Of a stretch of 64,000 bases of DNA, positions 1 through 11,120 are shown piece after piece. Source of the stretch: Candidatus Eiseniibacteriota bacterium (lineage in GTDB: Bacteria; Eisenbacteria; RBG-16-71-46); the NCBI GenBank assembly GCA_016215625.1, contig JACRIW010000090.1, positions 40,567-104,566 of the forward strand. The letters are read 5' to 3'. Position 1 is the stretch's first letter. Each line of letters begins with the position of its first letter. Under the pieces are notes generated by a model. It had not been told where the DNA came from and did no database searches. It worked only from the letters and a program-made list of their open reading frames with translations. A program made the position numbers and the translations under genes.

Positions 1-1
1 G

Positions 2-547
2 CTGCACTTCGTGCTCGACGTGCTCGTGGATCACTACCTGCCGATCATGGATCACATCGCCGAGCACGTGGACACGCTCGAGGAGGAAGTGTTCCAGAGC
101 GACGGCCGCGACATGTACGAGCGCATCATCCATCTCAAGCGCGGCATCGCCGCGATGCGCCGCATCGTCGGGCCGCAGCGCGACACGATCCTCGCGCTCA
201 CGCGCGACGAGTTCCGCGCGATCCCGGCCGAGATGCGGCCGTACCTGCGCGACGTGTACGACCGGCTCGCGCGCGTGTCGGACCTGCTCGACTCCTTCCG
301 CGACGAGATCGCCGGCCTGCTCGAGCTGCACGTGTCGATCGTCTCGAACCGCATGAACGAAGTGATGAAGCGCCTCACGGTCATCGCGACGATCTTCATG
401 CCCCTCACGGTCGTGACCGGCTACTTCGGCATGAACTTCCAGCTGGCGGAGTTCGGCTGGAAACACGGCGAACTGTTCGCGCTGGGGGTGCTGGCCGCGA
501 CGGCGGCGGGCACGTGGTGGTACCTGCGCGCACGGCGTTGGTACTGA
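2..547 (+). CDS. corA: CorA family Mg2+/Co2+ transporter, C-terminal part (5' end outside window)
   Basis: The reading frame is open to the left edge, so the gene starts upstream; 181 residues are visible. They hold the long helical stalk and the two C-terminal membrane helices of a CorA channel. The diagnostic Gly-Met-Asn motif lies in YFGMNF at the end of the first helix, where family members form the periplasmic selectivity loop. A second hydrophobic helix and a basic tail (YLRARRWY) follow, as expected for the inner-membrane pentamer whose C-terminus is cytoplasmic. Role known for the family: passive uptake of Mg2+ (also Co2+ or Ni2+). No operon partner is visible downstream because the next gene is convergent. 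Confidence 0.93.
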   Translation: MHFVLDVLVDHYLPIMDHIAEHVDTLEEEVFQSDGRDMYERIIHLKRGIAAMRRIVGPQRDTILALTRDEFRAIPAEMRPYLRDVYDRLARVSDLLDSFRDEIAGLLELHVSIVSNRMNEVMKRLTVIATIFMPLTVVTGYFGMNFQLAEFGWKHGELFALGVLAATAAGTWWYLRARRWY

Positions 548-866
548 GCCGCTGCGTTCCGCGGGCGCGGTTCACCATCGCATCGAACAGAAGAGGGGGG
601 GCCCCTTCCGTGCACTCGAGGGGGTCACACGCAGGGCAAGTGTCCCGAGTGCCCCTGCAGCTCCCTTTCCGCGTGGTTCTCTGCTCGCAACGCGACCCAC
701 CTCGCTCGTGAACGTCGCGTGATCGCGGCTTCGAACAGGCCCCGTGCAGCGTACGGAACCTCGGATCGGGTATGAGAGCTCCCTGCCAAGGAGGTCTCTC
801 TGCCCAGCTGCACGACCATTGTGTGTCCGAGCCCCGGGAGCGTCAAGACCTCGATTGCGTGGGGGG
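548..866. other. gene-free stretch between convergent genes
   Basis: This 319-bp gap separates the 3' ends of corA and the carbohydrate-binding-like gene. Frames that cross it are antisense or out-of-frame continuations without ribosome-binding sites. A G-run/C-run (around 590-606) could form a weak hairpin, but I see no convincing terminator, RNA gene or promoter. Confidence 0.5.
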
Positions 867-2063
867 CTATTTCCGGGCGGGCGCCGCCTGCGGCGGCGCG
901 CCCTTCGCGGGGCCGATCACCTCGAACTCGGCGTCGTCCATCCACACGGTGCCGCGGAACGGCGCGGGCACGTACACCCACGGCCACGTCGTGAGCGAAC
1001 CCTCGGGCATGTCGTACTCGATCTGGAGCTTCGTCCAGTCGAACGTGTTGCTGAGCATGTCGTAGATCGCCGAGCGCTTCGGGCCCGCGGCGGAGTGCGC
1101 GAACACTTCGAGGTACGCCGTGCCCACGAGGCTGTCGGCCTTGAACCACGCCGACAGGCGCACGCGCTTGCCCGCGAGATTGCGCGCCGGCAACGACTGC
1201 GTGACGCCCGAGCGAGTCGAGACGACGCCGTCGTTCATGTTCTCGAGCCGGATGCTGTAGCGGCCGGAGTGCGCCACCGTCGAGTCGAGCTCGACGCGCG
1301 CGCCCTCGAACGGCGGGCACACCCACTCCCACGCGAGGCCACCGTTCTCGAAGCCGGGATCGGCGAAGAGGTTGCCCTTCGGCGCGGCCGCGAGCGCGGG
1401 CGCGGGCTCGAGCGTGAGGCTCGCGTCGTCGAACATCACCTGGCCGGTGCCGAACAGGCCGCAGCGGACGAAGATCACGTTCACGCCCACGGGGATGTAC
1501 ACCGCGGCTTCGCGCTTCACCCAGTCGGTCTGCGCGTCGGTGAACGTGAGGCGCTTCCAGCCGAGATCGATGGACGGATCGTCCACGCGCTTGATGTTGA
1601 GGCGCCGGCGCGACTCGTCGCGATCCACGCCCCAGATGCGCGCCATCTTCGAGGCGGTGTCGCGGTAGGCCTGCACCATCACGTAGGCGCGGCCCTGGAG
1701 ACCGTTGCTCTTCGTGTACACCGAGAAGCGCGCGACCTTGCCCCACATGTCACGGCTCACGAGCAGCGTCTGGCTCCAGTTGTGCGCCATCGGGAACACC
1801 GTGCTCGTGTTCGCGATGTTCACGGAGTACTTGCCGCCGTGCGCGAAGAGCGTGTCGCGGCCGAAGAACACCGTGGGGATCTCCGCGAGCGACGTGTCCC
1901 ACGCCGCGGGCATCCAGTCGTGCGCGGGAAAGCCGCGCTCGAAACCGGGATTGCCGAGCAGGTTGCGGGGCTTGGCCGGGGCGGCGGCGTGCGCGACCGA
2001 GAACGACGCGAACAGCACGCAGGCGAGGAGCGCGAGGAACCGGACGATCGGCTTCAGGGACAT
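867..2063 (-). CDS. secreted protein with two carbohydrate-binding-like repeats
   Basis: This 398-residue protein begins with a signal peptide (MSLKPIVRFLALLACVLFA..., cut near AHA). It is followed by two copies of the same roughly 170-residue unit. Each copy opens with N-L-x-x-x-P-G-F-E (NLLGNPGFE and NLFADPGFE) and contains HSGRYS/HGGKYS and VRLSAWFKAD-like strands, the pattern of CBM4/9-type jelly-roll modules. No catalytic domain is visible, so it is a stand-alone extracytoplasmic binding protein; the ligand is unknown. The Met at 2063 is chosen because it opens the signal peptide, while the upstream in-frame Met gives a charged non-signal extension. A short Ala/Pro tail at the C-terminus is encoded by an 8-bp hairpin (881-899). 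Confidence 0.72.
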   Translation of the reverse strand: MSLKPIVRFLALLACVLFASFSVAHAAAPAKPRNLLGNPGFERGFPAHDWMPAAWDTSLAEIPTVFFGRDTLFAHGGKYSVNIANTSTVFPMAHNWSQTLLVSRDMWGKVARFSVYTKSNGLQGRAYVMVQAYRDTASKMARIWGVDRDESRRRLNIKRVDDPSIDLGWKRLTFTDAQTDWVKREAAVYIPVGVNVIFVRCGLFGTGQVMFDDASLTLEPAPALAAAPKGNLFADPGFENGGLAWEWVCPPFEGARVELDSTVAHSGRYSIRLENMNDGVVSTRSGVTQSLPARNLAGKRVRLSAWFKADSLVGTAYLEVFAHSAAGPKRSAIYDMLSNTFDWTKLQIEYDMPEGSLTTWPWVYVPAPFRGTVWMDDAEFEVIGPAKGAPPQAAPARK

Positions 2064-2244
2064 GGGGCTCTCTTCAGGAAGAGTCGAGTCGCGGACTTCG
2101 GTCGCGCCGCGCGGATGGGGCGTGGCGCAGGGGGGAAAAGTATCGGAAACCACGCGCCCGGCGGGCAAGCGCTTTCTCGCTTGCTTGGCCCCGCCGCGGC
2201 GCTCGGCTAGCCTGAACGTGTTCTTTTCTTCACACGAGGTCGTC

Positions 2245-3084
2245 TTGAGCGAGTGGTTCTTCACATCGGATTTGCACGGACAGTCCGACTTCTATGAGCA
2301 GGCGCTGGCGCTCGCCGCGGAGCGCCGCCCGCGCGCGCTCCTGATCGGCGGCGATCTCGGGCCCCACGAGGGCGGAGACGGCGGCGTTCGCCGGCAGCGG
2401 TTGTTCCTCGAGGGGTTCCTCGTCGAGTTCGCGCGCCGCCTGCGCGAGGCCGTGCCCGGCATCGAACTGCTGCTGCTGCCCGGCAACGACGACTGGGGCG
2501 CGAACCACGACGTGATCGAGCGCCACGACGGCGATTGCTGGCGATCGCTCCACGACCGCGTCGTCGAGGTGGACGGCGTGCACGTCGCCGGCATGTCGTA
2601 CGTCCCGATCACCCCGTTCGGCATGAAGGACTGGGAGCGCTGGGAGGACGGCGAGCCCGAGGCGCCGCTGCGACTCGCCGGCTGGCGCAGCGAGGACGGG
2701 CGCAGCTTCGAGTTCGCGTTCGACCCCGAGCGGCGCACGCCGACGATCGCCGACACGCTCGCCTCGCTCGCGTCGCGCACCGACGCGTCCTCGACCGTGT
2801 TCGTGTTCCACTCGCCCGCGCGCGACACGCACTGCGACGTGACGATGTCCCGGCACCACGTGGGCTCGCGCGCGATCCGCGCGTTCGTCGAGCGCCGGCA
2901 GCCGCCGCTCGTGCTGAGCGGTCACATCCACGAGTCGCCGCGCGTCACCGGGCAGTGGCGCGACACGATCGGCCGCACGGTCGTGGTCAATCCCGGCCAG
3001 TTCGGGCACCCGGCGCTGGCGGGCGTGTGGTTCGACCCGGCGCGGCCCGCCGCGACGCTGCGCCACACGACCCACGAAGGGTGA
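2245..3084 (+). CDS. calcineurin-like metallophosphoesterase
   Basis: This 279-residue cytoplasmic protein carries the complete five-motif signature of binuclear metallophosphoesterases: SDLHG (Asp9, His11), GGDLG (Asp37), PGNDD (Asn81), a later FVFHSP histidine, and SGHIHE (the GHxH motif). It most resembles the Icc-related predicted phosphoesterases of small size; the substrate (cyclic nucleotide, phosphodiester or phosphoprotein) cannot be read from the sequence. No ATG fits the N-terminus. The TTG at 2245 is preceded by GAGG about 5 nt upstream and places the first metal motif at residue 9, as usual. GTG 2218 is an alternative. The gene is transcribed divergently from the carbohydrate-binding-like gene. 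Confidence 0.85.
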   Translation: MSEWFFTSDLHGQSDFYEQALALAAERRPRALLIGGDLGPHEGGDGGVRRQRLFLEGFLVEFARRLREAVPGIELLLLPGNDDWGANHDVIERHDGDCWRSLHDRVVEVDGVHVAGMSYVPITPFGMKDWERWEDGEPEAPLRLAGWRSEDGRSFEFAFDPERRTPTIADTLASLASRTDASSTVFVFHSPARDTHCDVTMSRHHVGSRAIRAFVERRQPPLVLSGHIHESPRVTGQWRDTIGRTVVVNPGQFGHPALAGVWFDPARPAATLRHTTHEG

Positions 3085-3206
3085 GTCCCGCGGGGGCCGT
3101 GATAGGCTCCCCGGGTCGTGACTCGAAAACGCGCGCGACGATTCCGCGCGCCGCCGCATCGCAGGAACGACACGCTCCCCAGTCCCGCAGTCCTCACGAG
3201 GCAGCC

Positions 3207-3725
3207 ATGCGCATCCGGTTCCCGCTCCGTCCGCTCCTCCTCGCGCTCGCGTCCGTCGCGCTGCTCGTCGCATCCTCCCGCCCGGCGTCCGCCGGCAAGG
3301 TGGACTGGCGTTCGTGGGACGACGGACTCGCGCGCGCGAAGAGCGGCAATCGTTTCGTGGTCGTCGACGTGTACACGGACTGGTGCGGCTGGTGCCGCCG
3401 TATGGAGGCCGACGTGTACGCGCGTCGCGACGTGTCCGAGTACCTCGACTCGAAGTTCGTGACCGTGAAGCTGAACGCCGAGAGCGGCGAGCTCGTGCAT
3501 CGCGGCGAGCGCTCGATGAGCGCGCGCACGCTCGCGTCGCAGTTCCAGGTGACGGGCTACCCGACGACGATCTTCCTGCGCCCCGACGGCGAGCGGCTCG
3601 CGAACGTGCCGGGCTACATTCCCGCGGAGAAGTTCCTGCTCCTGCTGCGTTACATCGGCGACGGCCACATGGACCGCGGCGAGAAGTGGGAAGACTTCGT
3701 GGCCGCCCAACCGAAGGCGAACTGA
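3207..3725 (+). CDS. secreted thioredoxin-like protein (CGWC active site)
   Basis: This 172-residue protein has an N-terminal signal peptide or anchor (residues 1-29, ending PASAG) and a single thioredoxin fold. The fold contains WCGWC with the redox pair Cys60-Cys63 and the cis-Pro loop GYPTT. The spacing CGWC and the segment VDVYTDWCGWC match the thioredoxin_7/DUF255-like periplasmic branch (thiol:disulfide interchange or DsbD-like partners). It should act in the periplasm as a disulfide reductase or isomerase. A GAGG sits just upstream of the ATG. The downstream exonuclease gene starts 4 bp after the stop, so the two are probably co-transcribed. Confidence 0.86.
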   Translation: MRIRFPLRPLLLALASVALLVASSRPASAGKVDWRSWDDGLARAKSGNRFVVVDVYTDWCGWCRRMEADVYARRDVSEYLDSKFVTVKLNAESGELVHRGERSMSARTLASQFQVTGYPTTIFLRPDGERLANVPGYIPAEKFLLLLRYIGDGHMDRGEKWEDFVAAQPKAN

Positions 3726-3729
3726 CCGC

Positions 3730-4332
3730 ATGGGACTGCTCGACGGCGTCACGATCATGGTGGTGGACACGGAGACGACCGGGTTCGATCCCGCGAAGGG
3801 GGACCGGCTCGTCGAGGTCGCGCGCGTGACGATCGCGAACGGCCGGGCGGGCGAGACGTGGTCGAGCCTCGTGCATCCCGGCCGCGCGATTCCTCCGGAC
3901 GCCGCGAAGATCCACGGCATCACGGACGCCATGGTCGCGGGGGCGCCCCGCTACGCCGAAGTCGGCCGCGCGCTGCGCGAGCAGATCGGCGACCATCCGA
4001 TCGCGTTCCACAACGCGCCCTTCGATCTCCCGTTCCTCGTCCACCTGTTCCGCGAAGCCGGCGCTCCGCCGCTCGTGAATCCCGTCCTCGACACGCTCGG
4101 GCTGGCTCGCGGGCTCTGGGGTGTCGGCAGCAACGGCCTCGGCGCCGTGGCGCAGAAGCTCGGCGTGACCGCGGGAACCGCGCACCGCGCGCTCGGAGAC
4201 GCCACGACGACCGCGAACGTGCTCCTCGAGCTCGTGTCGCGGTGGGAGGCGAAGTTCGCGACGCGCTCCTTCGCCGAGCTCGCCGCCGAGAGCCTGGACA
4301 TCATGCGGAAGACCTCCCGGCCGAGGCGGTGA
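3730..4332 (+). CDS. DnaQ-like (DEDDh) 3'-5' exonuclease
   Basis: This 200-residue protein is a single DEDDh exonuclease domain. ExoI is VDTETTG with Asp13 and Glu15, ExoII is FHNAPFD with Asp99, and ExoIII is HRALGD with His152 and Asp157, so all catalytic residues are present. It could be a DNA polymerase III epsilon-type proofreading subunit or a free-standing RNA/DNA exonuclease. The absence of the C-terminal clamp- and alpha-binding extension seen in many epsilon subunits leaves this open. It lies 4 bp after the thioredoxin-like gene. Confidence 0.88.
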   Translation: MGLLDGVTIMVVDTETTGFDPAKGDRLVEVARVTIANGRAGETWSSLVHPGRAIPPDAAKIHGITDAMVAGAPRYAEVGRALREQIGDHPIAFHNAPFDLPFLVHLFREAGAPPLVNPVLDTLGLARGLWGVGSNGLGAVAQKLGVTAGTAHRALGDATTTANVLLELVSRWEAKFATRSFAELAAESLDIMRKTSRPRR

Positions 4333-4441
4333 GCGCCCCGGCGGGCCCGCGCGGTTGCCACTCGCGCGCGGCCGCGCCATGATGTTCCGCCCCAACGGCC
4401 CGTCACCACCTCACGATCTCAGCGGTTCGAGGATCCTCGTC

Positions 4442-4921
4442 ATGTCGTTGCCCGCCATTCCCGACGTCGGCCAGGAAGCCCCCGACTTCTCGCTCAAGGG
4501 CCCCGGCGGCGCCCCGCACACGCTCTCCGAGTGGCGCGGAGACAAGAACGTCCTGCTCGTCTTCTACCCGCTCGCGTTCTCATCGGTCTGTTCCCACCAG
4601 CTGCCCGAACTGCAGCGCGCCATGCCGCGCTTCGAAGCCGCCGACACGATCGTGCTGGGCATCTCGGTCGACAGCCACTACGCGAACGCCGCGTTCGCGC
4701 GTTCGCTCGGCGTGACGTTCCCGCTGCTGTCCGACTGGAAGCGCGAGGCCGCCACGGCGTACGGCGTGCTGATTCCCGAAGCCGGTTTCAGCGGGCGCGC
4801 GTCGTTCCTCGTGGACAAGCAGGGCCGCATCGTGTGGCGCGAGGTGAGCGAGAACACGGGTTCGCTCGAGGACGTCCCGAGCATCGAGGACGCTCTCGAG
4901 ACGCTCGCCCGGAAGGGTTGA
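4442..4921 (+). CDS. AhpE/Bcp-type peroxiredoxin
   Basis: This 159-residue cytoplasmic thiol peroxidase has the peroxidatic cysteine Cys50 in FYPLAFSSVCSHQ and the following Gln-Leu-Pro-Glu-Leu. This corresponds to the Pxxx(T/S)xxC motif of the AhpE/1-Cys group. The C-terminal FLVDKQGRIVWRE is typical of the fold. I chose ATG 4442 because it begins directly before the conserved VGQEAPDFSL. In-frame Met 4355 would add 29 residues of non-conserved sequence. No obvious resolving cysteine is visible, so an external reductant, possibly the upstream thioredoxin-like activity, is inferred. Confidence 0.86.
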   Translation: MSLPAIPDVGQEAPDFSLKGPGGAPHTLSEWRGDKNVLLVFYPLAFSSVCSHQLPELQRAMPRFEAADTIVLGISVDSHYANAAFARSLGVTFPLLSDWKREAATAYGVLIPEAGFSGRASFLVDKQGRIVWREVSENTGSLEDVPSIEDALETLARKG

Positions 4922-4946
4922 CGGCGCACACCGCCGGGCCCGAGTC

Positions 4947-6302
<1,356 letters not shown>

Positions 6303-6333
6303 CCGGCCGCGGCGCCGCTCCGTCGAGCGCCGC

Positions 6334-7044
6334 TCAGCGGCTCTTCGCCGGCGCGAGCCCCATGACCGAGTTCAGCCACCGCACGAGCGGCACCATCGCC
6401 GCGAAGCGCTGCTCGACGAGCTTCGTGAGCTTCGCCGAGGTGACCTCGGCGTCGGTGAGCGGCGCGCCCACGGTGAACGACTGCAGCTTGAGCCACTCCG
6501 CCGCCGGATGATCGGCGTCGTAGCCGCGCGGCACGCGCTTGAGTGCGCTCTCGGTGCTCAGCGCGCCGAACGCCTTCTTGATCGCGGGCGACGCGGCGGC
6601 CTTCGCGAATCCGCGCGGGTCGTCCGCGATCGCCGCACGCAGGCGCTGCAGCGCGGGCCGCGGCGGCATCCAGATGCCGCCGCCGGTCATCGAGGCGCCG
6701 GGCTGCAGATGGAAGTAGAAGCCCGCGCCGCCGCCGTGCGCCTCGCGCCCGACCTTGGACGAGCCGCCCGAGTGGAAGAACCAGCACGCCGCGTGCGTCT
6801 TGTAGGGCGACTTGTCGCTCGAGAACCGCACGTCGCGATGAATGCGGAAGACCGAGCGCTTCGGATCGCCCACGATCTCGGGCGCGATCTTCGCGAGGCG
6901 CAGGTCCATCTCGGCGACGAACTCGGCCATCGGGATCTTGACGTGACTCTCGTAGTCGTCGCGGTGCGCCTCGAACCAGGGCTTCCTGTTGTTGCGCGCG
7001 AGGCCGCGGAGGAACCGCAGGGACTGCTCGTCGAAGTGGCTCAT
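6334..7044 (-). CDS. DUF2461 (TIGR02453) family protein
   Basis: This 236-residue protein is recognisable from the conserved N-terminal run FLRGLARNNRKPWFEAHR, the segment PKRSVFRIHRDVRFSSDKSPYK and the later GGGFYFHL-like strand. These are hallmarks of this widespread bacterial and fungal family of unknown biochemical function. There is no signal peptide or membrane segment, so it is cytoplasmic. The chosen Met 7044 opens directly on the conserved region; an upstream in-frame Met adds only low-complexity Arg/Pro sequence. It is convergent with the NtrC-like gene. Confidence 0.82.
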   Translation of the reverse strand: MSHFDEQSLRFLRGLARNNRKPWFEAHRDDYESHVKIPMAEFVAEMDLRLAKIAPEIVGDPKRSVFRIHRDVRFSSDKSPYKTHAACWFFHSGGSSKVGREAHGGGAGFYFHLQPGASMTGGGIWMPPRPALQRLRAAIADDPRGFAKAAASPAIKKAFGALSTESALKRVPRGYDADHPAAEWLKLQSFTVGAPLTDAEVTSAKLTKLVEQRFAAMVPLVRWLNSVMGLAPAKSR

Positions 7045-7162
7045 GGAACTCTCGTACGGAGGCAGGTGAGTGTCGCGCGGGGTGCGCGCAGGGTGGGCAT
7101 GCGGACGCCCGCGCGCAAGGGCCGATTCGGGCCTTCGCGCGCCGCCACAACGGTTTGGGCGA

Positions 7163-7184
7163 GGGCCGGCACCTTCGCCGGCCC
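7163..7184. repeat. 8-bp-arm hairpin in the 7.0-7.27 kb divergent gap
   Basis: Perfect arms GGGCCGGC (7163-7170) and GCCGGCCC (7177-7184) flank a 6-nt loop. It lies between divergent genes, so it is not an obvious terminator. It could be an operator or another member of the short-hairpin class seen elsewhere in the window. Confidence 0.5.
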
Positions 7185-7271
7185 GCTGGCGCGAACGCCC
7201 ACTCAAGTCCCGGCGAGAGTCCGGCCGATAACGCGCGCAGTCACTTGTCCTCGTCATCGGAGAGTTCCGTC

Positions 7272-8252
7272 ATGGCGTCCCATCCCGAGCCGCTCGAACC
7301 GCAGCGCGAACCGTTGCCGCCACCTCCGGCGAACGACGGGCGTGCCGATTGGCTTTGCGGTCCGGACGAGGGGCTCGAGGCGGAGCTGCAGCGCAAGGCG
7401 CGCGAAAGCGCCGAGATGAAGCGCCCGCAGCTCAATCGCCCCACGATTCTCCGCGTGGACCCGGCCGCAGCTGCGTCCGCCGAAGTTCCCGCGCCGCCTT
7501 CGGGCCCGGTGCTGCGTCGTCCCGGAGCAGGGGAGGGCGCATCGGCAGCGCCTGCGCCGCCCTCCTCCGCCTCGCCGAAGCGCTTCGGTTCCGTCGACGC
7601 CGACGCGGCGCCTTCCGATTTCCACACCGGGCCCGGCATGATCTGGGAGCCGGGCGCCAACAGCGTGCCCGCGATTCGCCAGGCTTCGCGGCCCGCGCCG
7701 CGCGCGCCGATCCCCATTCCGTCGCGCCGTGACTTCCCGATGGACGACGCCGAGGAGCGCGCGCGTGCGCGCGAGCAGGCGAACGCCGCCGCGGCTGCCG
7801 CGGCCGAGTTCGAGGCGCGCCCGCACGACGTCGTGAACCCGGAAGCGTTCGACGTGCAGGCCGTGCCCATGCCGTGGTGGATGCAGGTTCCGCACGCGCT
7901 CCGCACCGACCGTCGCATCCAGCTCATGGCGGCGGGCGGACTGCTCGTGCTCGCCACGATCGCGCTGTGGCCGCGCGGCGAAAGGCCGCTCAGCCTCGGT
8001 GACATCCGCCGCCGCCCCGACCACATGAACGGCCAGAACGTGCAGGTGAGCGGCAAGGTCGGGGAAGTCTTCCCGGTCGGCGGTGGCTACGCGTTCTACC
8101 TGCACCAGGGCAAGGACACGCTCGTCGTGTTCACGCGCTCGCGCGAACCCAGGCGCGGCCAGAAGGTCACGCTCGAGGGCACCATGAGCGTGGGTTTCCT
8201 CGACGGCCAGACGCACTCCGCGCTTTTCGAGTCCGCCACTCCGAAGGAGTGA
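7272..8252 (+). CDS. membrane-anchored protein with C-terminal OB-like domain
   Basis: I do not recognise a named family for this 326-residue protein. Residues 1-210 are Pro/Ala/Glu-rich and probably disordered, with an Ala run encoded over a 7-bp hairpin (7788-7804). A single hydrophobic helix (about 213-235, LMAAGGLLVLATIALW) follows. The last 85 residues (LGDIRRRPDHMNGQNVQVSGKV ... VFTRSREPRRGQKVTLEGTM) have the strand pattern of small OB-fold domains such as those in tRNA_anti-like or CcmE-like proteins. The topology would put the disordered part in the cytoplasm and the OB-like domain outside, or the reverse; there is no signal peptide. ATG 7272 is chosen as the first Met after the divergent gap. 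Confidence 0.6.
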   Translation: MASHPEPLEPQREPLPPPPANDGRADWLCGPDEGLEAELQRKARESAEMKRPQLNRPTILRVDPAAAASAEVPAPPSGPVLRRPGAGEGASAAPAPPSSASPKRFGSVDADAAPSDFHTGPGMIWEPGANSVPAIRQASRPAPRAPIPIPSRRDFPMDDAEERARAREQANAAAAAAAEFEARPHDVVNPEAFDVQAVPMPWWMQVPHALRTDRRIQLMAAGGLLVLATIALWPRGERPLSLGDIRRRPDHMNGQNVQVSGKVGEVFPVGGGYAFYLHQGKDTLVVFTRSREPRRGQKVTLEGTMSVGFLDGQTHSALFESATPKE

Positions 8253-8417
8253 CGCCGGGCTGCTCGGCGGGTTCGTGCCCGCCGCTCCGGAGCATTCGCC
8301 GCGCGCCCGCCCGGGATTGCTGACGCGCGCATCGCCGCTCCAACAAAGCCACCGTGCCAGAATGACAAATGCGACGATTTCTCGGCTGCTCATTTGGGCC
8401 GCAATTCGTTCGCAAGC

Positions 8418-8459
8418 GTTTGTCCGAAAGAGAGATATATCTCTTGTCAGAGGGCAAAC
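8418..8459. promoter_or_regulatory. nested palindrome upstream of groES, candidate operator
   Basis: A perfect 14-bp palindrome AGAGATATATCTCT (8431-8444) is enclosed by GTTTGTCC (8418-8425) and GGGCAAAC (8452-8459), which match at 7 of 8 positions with centres one base apart. It abuts the -35-like TTGGCC at 8460, the place where a heat-shock repressor or activator would bind. The function is inferred from position and symmetry. Confidence 0.5.
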
Positions 8460-8488
8460 TTGGCCTCGGCGCGAGTGTGCCCTATGGT
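8460..8488 (+). promoter_or_regulatory. putative groESL promoter
   Basis: TTGGCC (8460-8465), a 17-bp spacer and TATGGT (8483-8488) match the -35/-10 layout. CCCTATG around the -10 also resembles the heat-shock sigma-32 -10 element. The predicted start near 8495 would leave a leader of about 140 nt before groES. Confidence 0.42.
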
Positions 8489-8636
8489 GCACGGGCTCGC
8501 GCCGCCGCGATGACGTTCTTCTCGCCGGCGGCCGCCCGGGCACCACTTTCTTTTCCAAACCGCCGTGCCTCGGCGCCCGTCGTTCCCGACGCGGTGCGAG
8601 TACGGCGAGACCGTCACACCACGAGGGAGGTTCACG

Positions 8637-8927
8637 ATGAACGTCAAGCCTCTGGCCGACCGGATCCTGGTTCGCCGCGTCGAGGAGCAGGAGACCATTC
8701 GCGGCGGGATCATCATCCCCGACACCGCGAAGGAGAAGCCGCAGGAGGGCGAAGTCGTCGCCGTCGGACCCGGCCGCCGCAACGAAGACGGCAAGCGCAT
8801 CGAGCTCGAGGTCAAGCAGGGCGACCGCGTGCTGATCGGCAAGTACAGCGGCACCGATGTGAAGATCGACGGCACCGAGTACGTCATCCTCCGCGAAGAC
8901 GAGATCCTCGGCATCCTCGCCAAGTAA
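8637..8927 (+). CDS. groES: co-chaperonin GroES
   Basis: At 96 residues it has the normal length. It starts [17 protein letters not shown], contains the mobile-loop region that docks on GroEL ([16 protein letters not shown]) and ends [16 protein letters not shown]. It caps the GroEL cavity as a heptamer in the cytoplasm. A strong GGGAGG lies 7 nt upstream of ATG 8637; the in-frame Met further upstream gives a non-conserved extension. It is the first gene of the groES-groEL operon, which has a 78-bp intergenic spacer. Confidence 0.97.
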   Translation: MNVKPLADRILVRRVEEQETIRGGIIIPDTAKEKPQEGEVVAVGPGRRNEDGKRIELEVKQGDRVLIGKYSGTDVKIDGTEYVILREDEILGILAK

Positions 8928-8981
8928 TCACGACCACCCACACACGGTGACCCGGCGCGCTTCCGGCGCGACGGGCCCTGA

Positions 8982-10649
<1,668 letters not shown>

Positions 10650-10669
10650 TCCGACCCTTGCAGCACACG

Positions 10670-10712
10670 AACGGCCCCGGGGCAGGACGCTCCGGGGCCG
10701 TTTCGTCTTTCG
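10670..10712 (+). terminator. intrinsic terminator of groESL
   Basis: An 11-bp perfect stem (AACGGCCCCGG at 10670-10680 with CCGGGGCCGTT at 10692-10702) is followed by TTTCGTCTTT. It lies 20 bp after the groEL stop codon. Confidence 0.88.
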
Positions 10713-10767
10713 GCGGCCTTCCCGCGCCGCGTGCCGCGGGCGCATCATGCGCCGCGGGAGGAGCGCC

Positions 10768-11112
10768 ATGAACGACACGGAATGGACGAAGGAGTTTCCC
10801 GCCGCCATCACGGTCTGTGATGCCGGAGGCATCATTCTTCAGATGAACGACCGCAGCGCGGTCACGAACGCCGCCGAGGGCGGGCTCGCGCTGATCGGCA
10901 CCAACGTGCTCGACTGCCACCCGGAGCACGTGAAGGCGCAGCTCGCCGGAATGCTCGCGAGCGGGAAGAAGAACGTCTACACGATCGAGAAGCAGGGCGT
11001 GAAGAAGCTCATCTTCCAGTCGCCCTGGTACCAGGGCGGCGCGTACGCGGGCTTCGTCGAGCTGTCGCTCGAGATCCCGTTCGAGCTGCCGCACTTCGTG
11101 CGCGGGGGCTGA
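10768..11112 (+). CDS. stand-alone PAS-domain protein
   Basis: This 114-residue cytoplasmic protein is essentially one PAS fold. It has FPAAITVCDAGGIILQMND at the N-terminus (the typical first two strands), ALIGTNVLDCHP in the middle and a C-terminal pair of strands ending in YAGFVELSLEIP. No output domain is fused, so it probably senses a ligand and signals through a partner, or acts as a small binding protein; His and Cys in DCHPEH could ligate metal or haem. GGGAGGAG precedes ATG 10768. It follows the groEL terminator, so it is likely transcribed separately. Confidence 0.68.
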   Translation: MNDTEWTKEFPAAITVCDAGGIILQMNDRSAVTNAAEGGLALIGTNVLDCHPEHVKAQLAGMLASGKKNVYTIEKQGVKKLIFQSPWYQGGAYAGFVELSLEIPFELPHFVRGG

Positions 11113-11120
11113 GCCCGGCC

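Larger units (their letters stand above)
8253..8636. other. groESL upstream region (gene-free, locally AT-richer)
   Basis: This 384-bp gap includes an AT-richer island (about 8340-8460) that stands out from its surroundings. It holds a CAAATG/CATTTG inverted pair (8366-8371 and 8391-8396), the nested palindrome at 8418-8459 and a promoter-like pair at 8460-8488. No CIRCE element (TTAGCACTC-N9-GAGTGCTAA) is present. Confidence 0.6.

Noticed and set aside
8253..8636. CIRCE element upstream of groES
   Set aside because: No TTAGCACTC-N9-GAGTGCTAA or close relative is present; GAGTG alone at 8473 is not enough.
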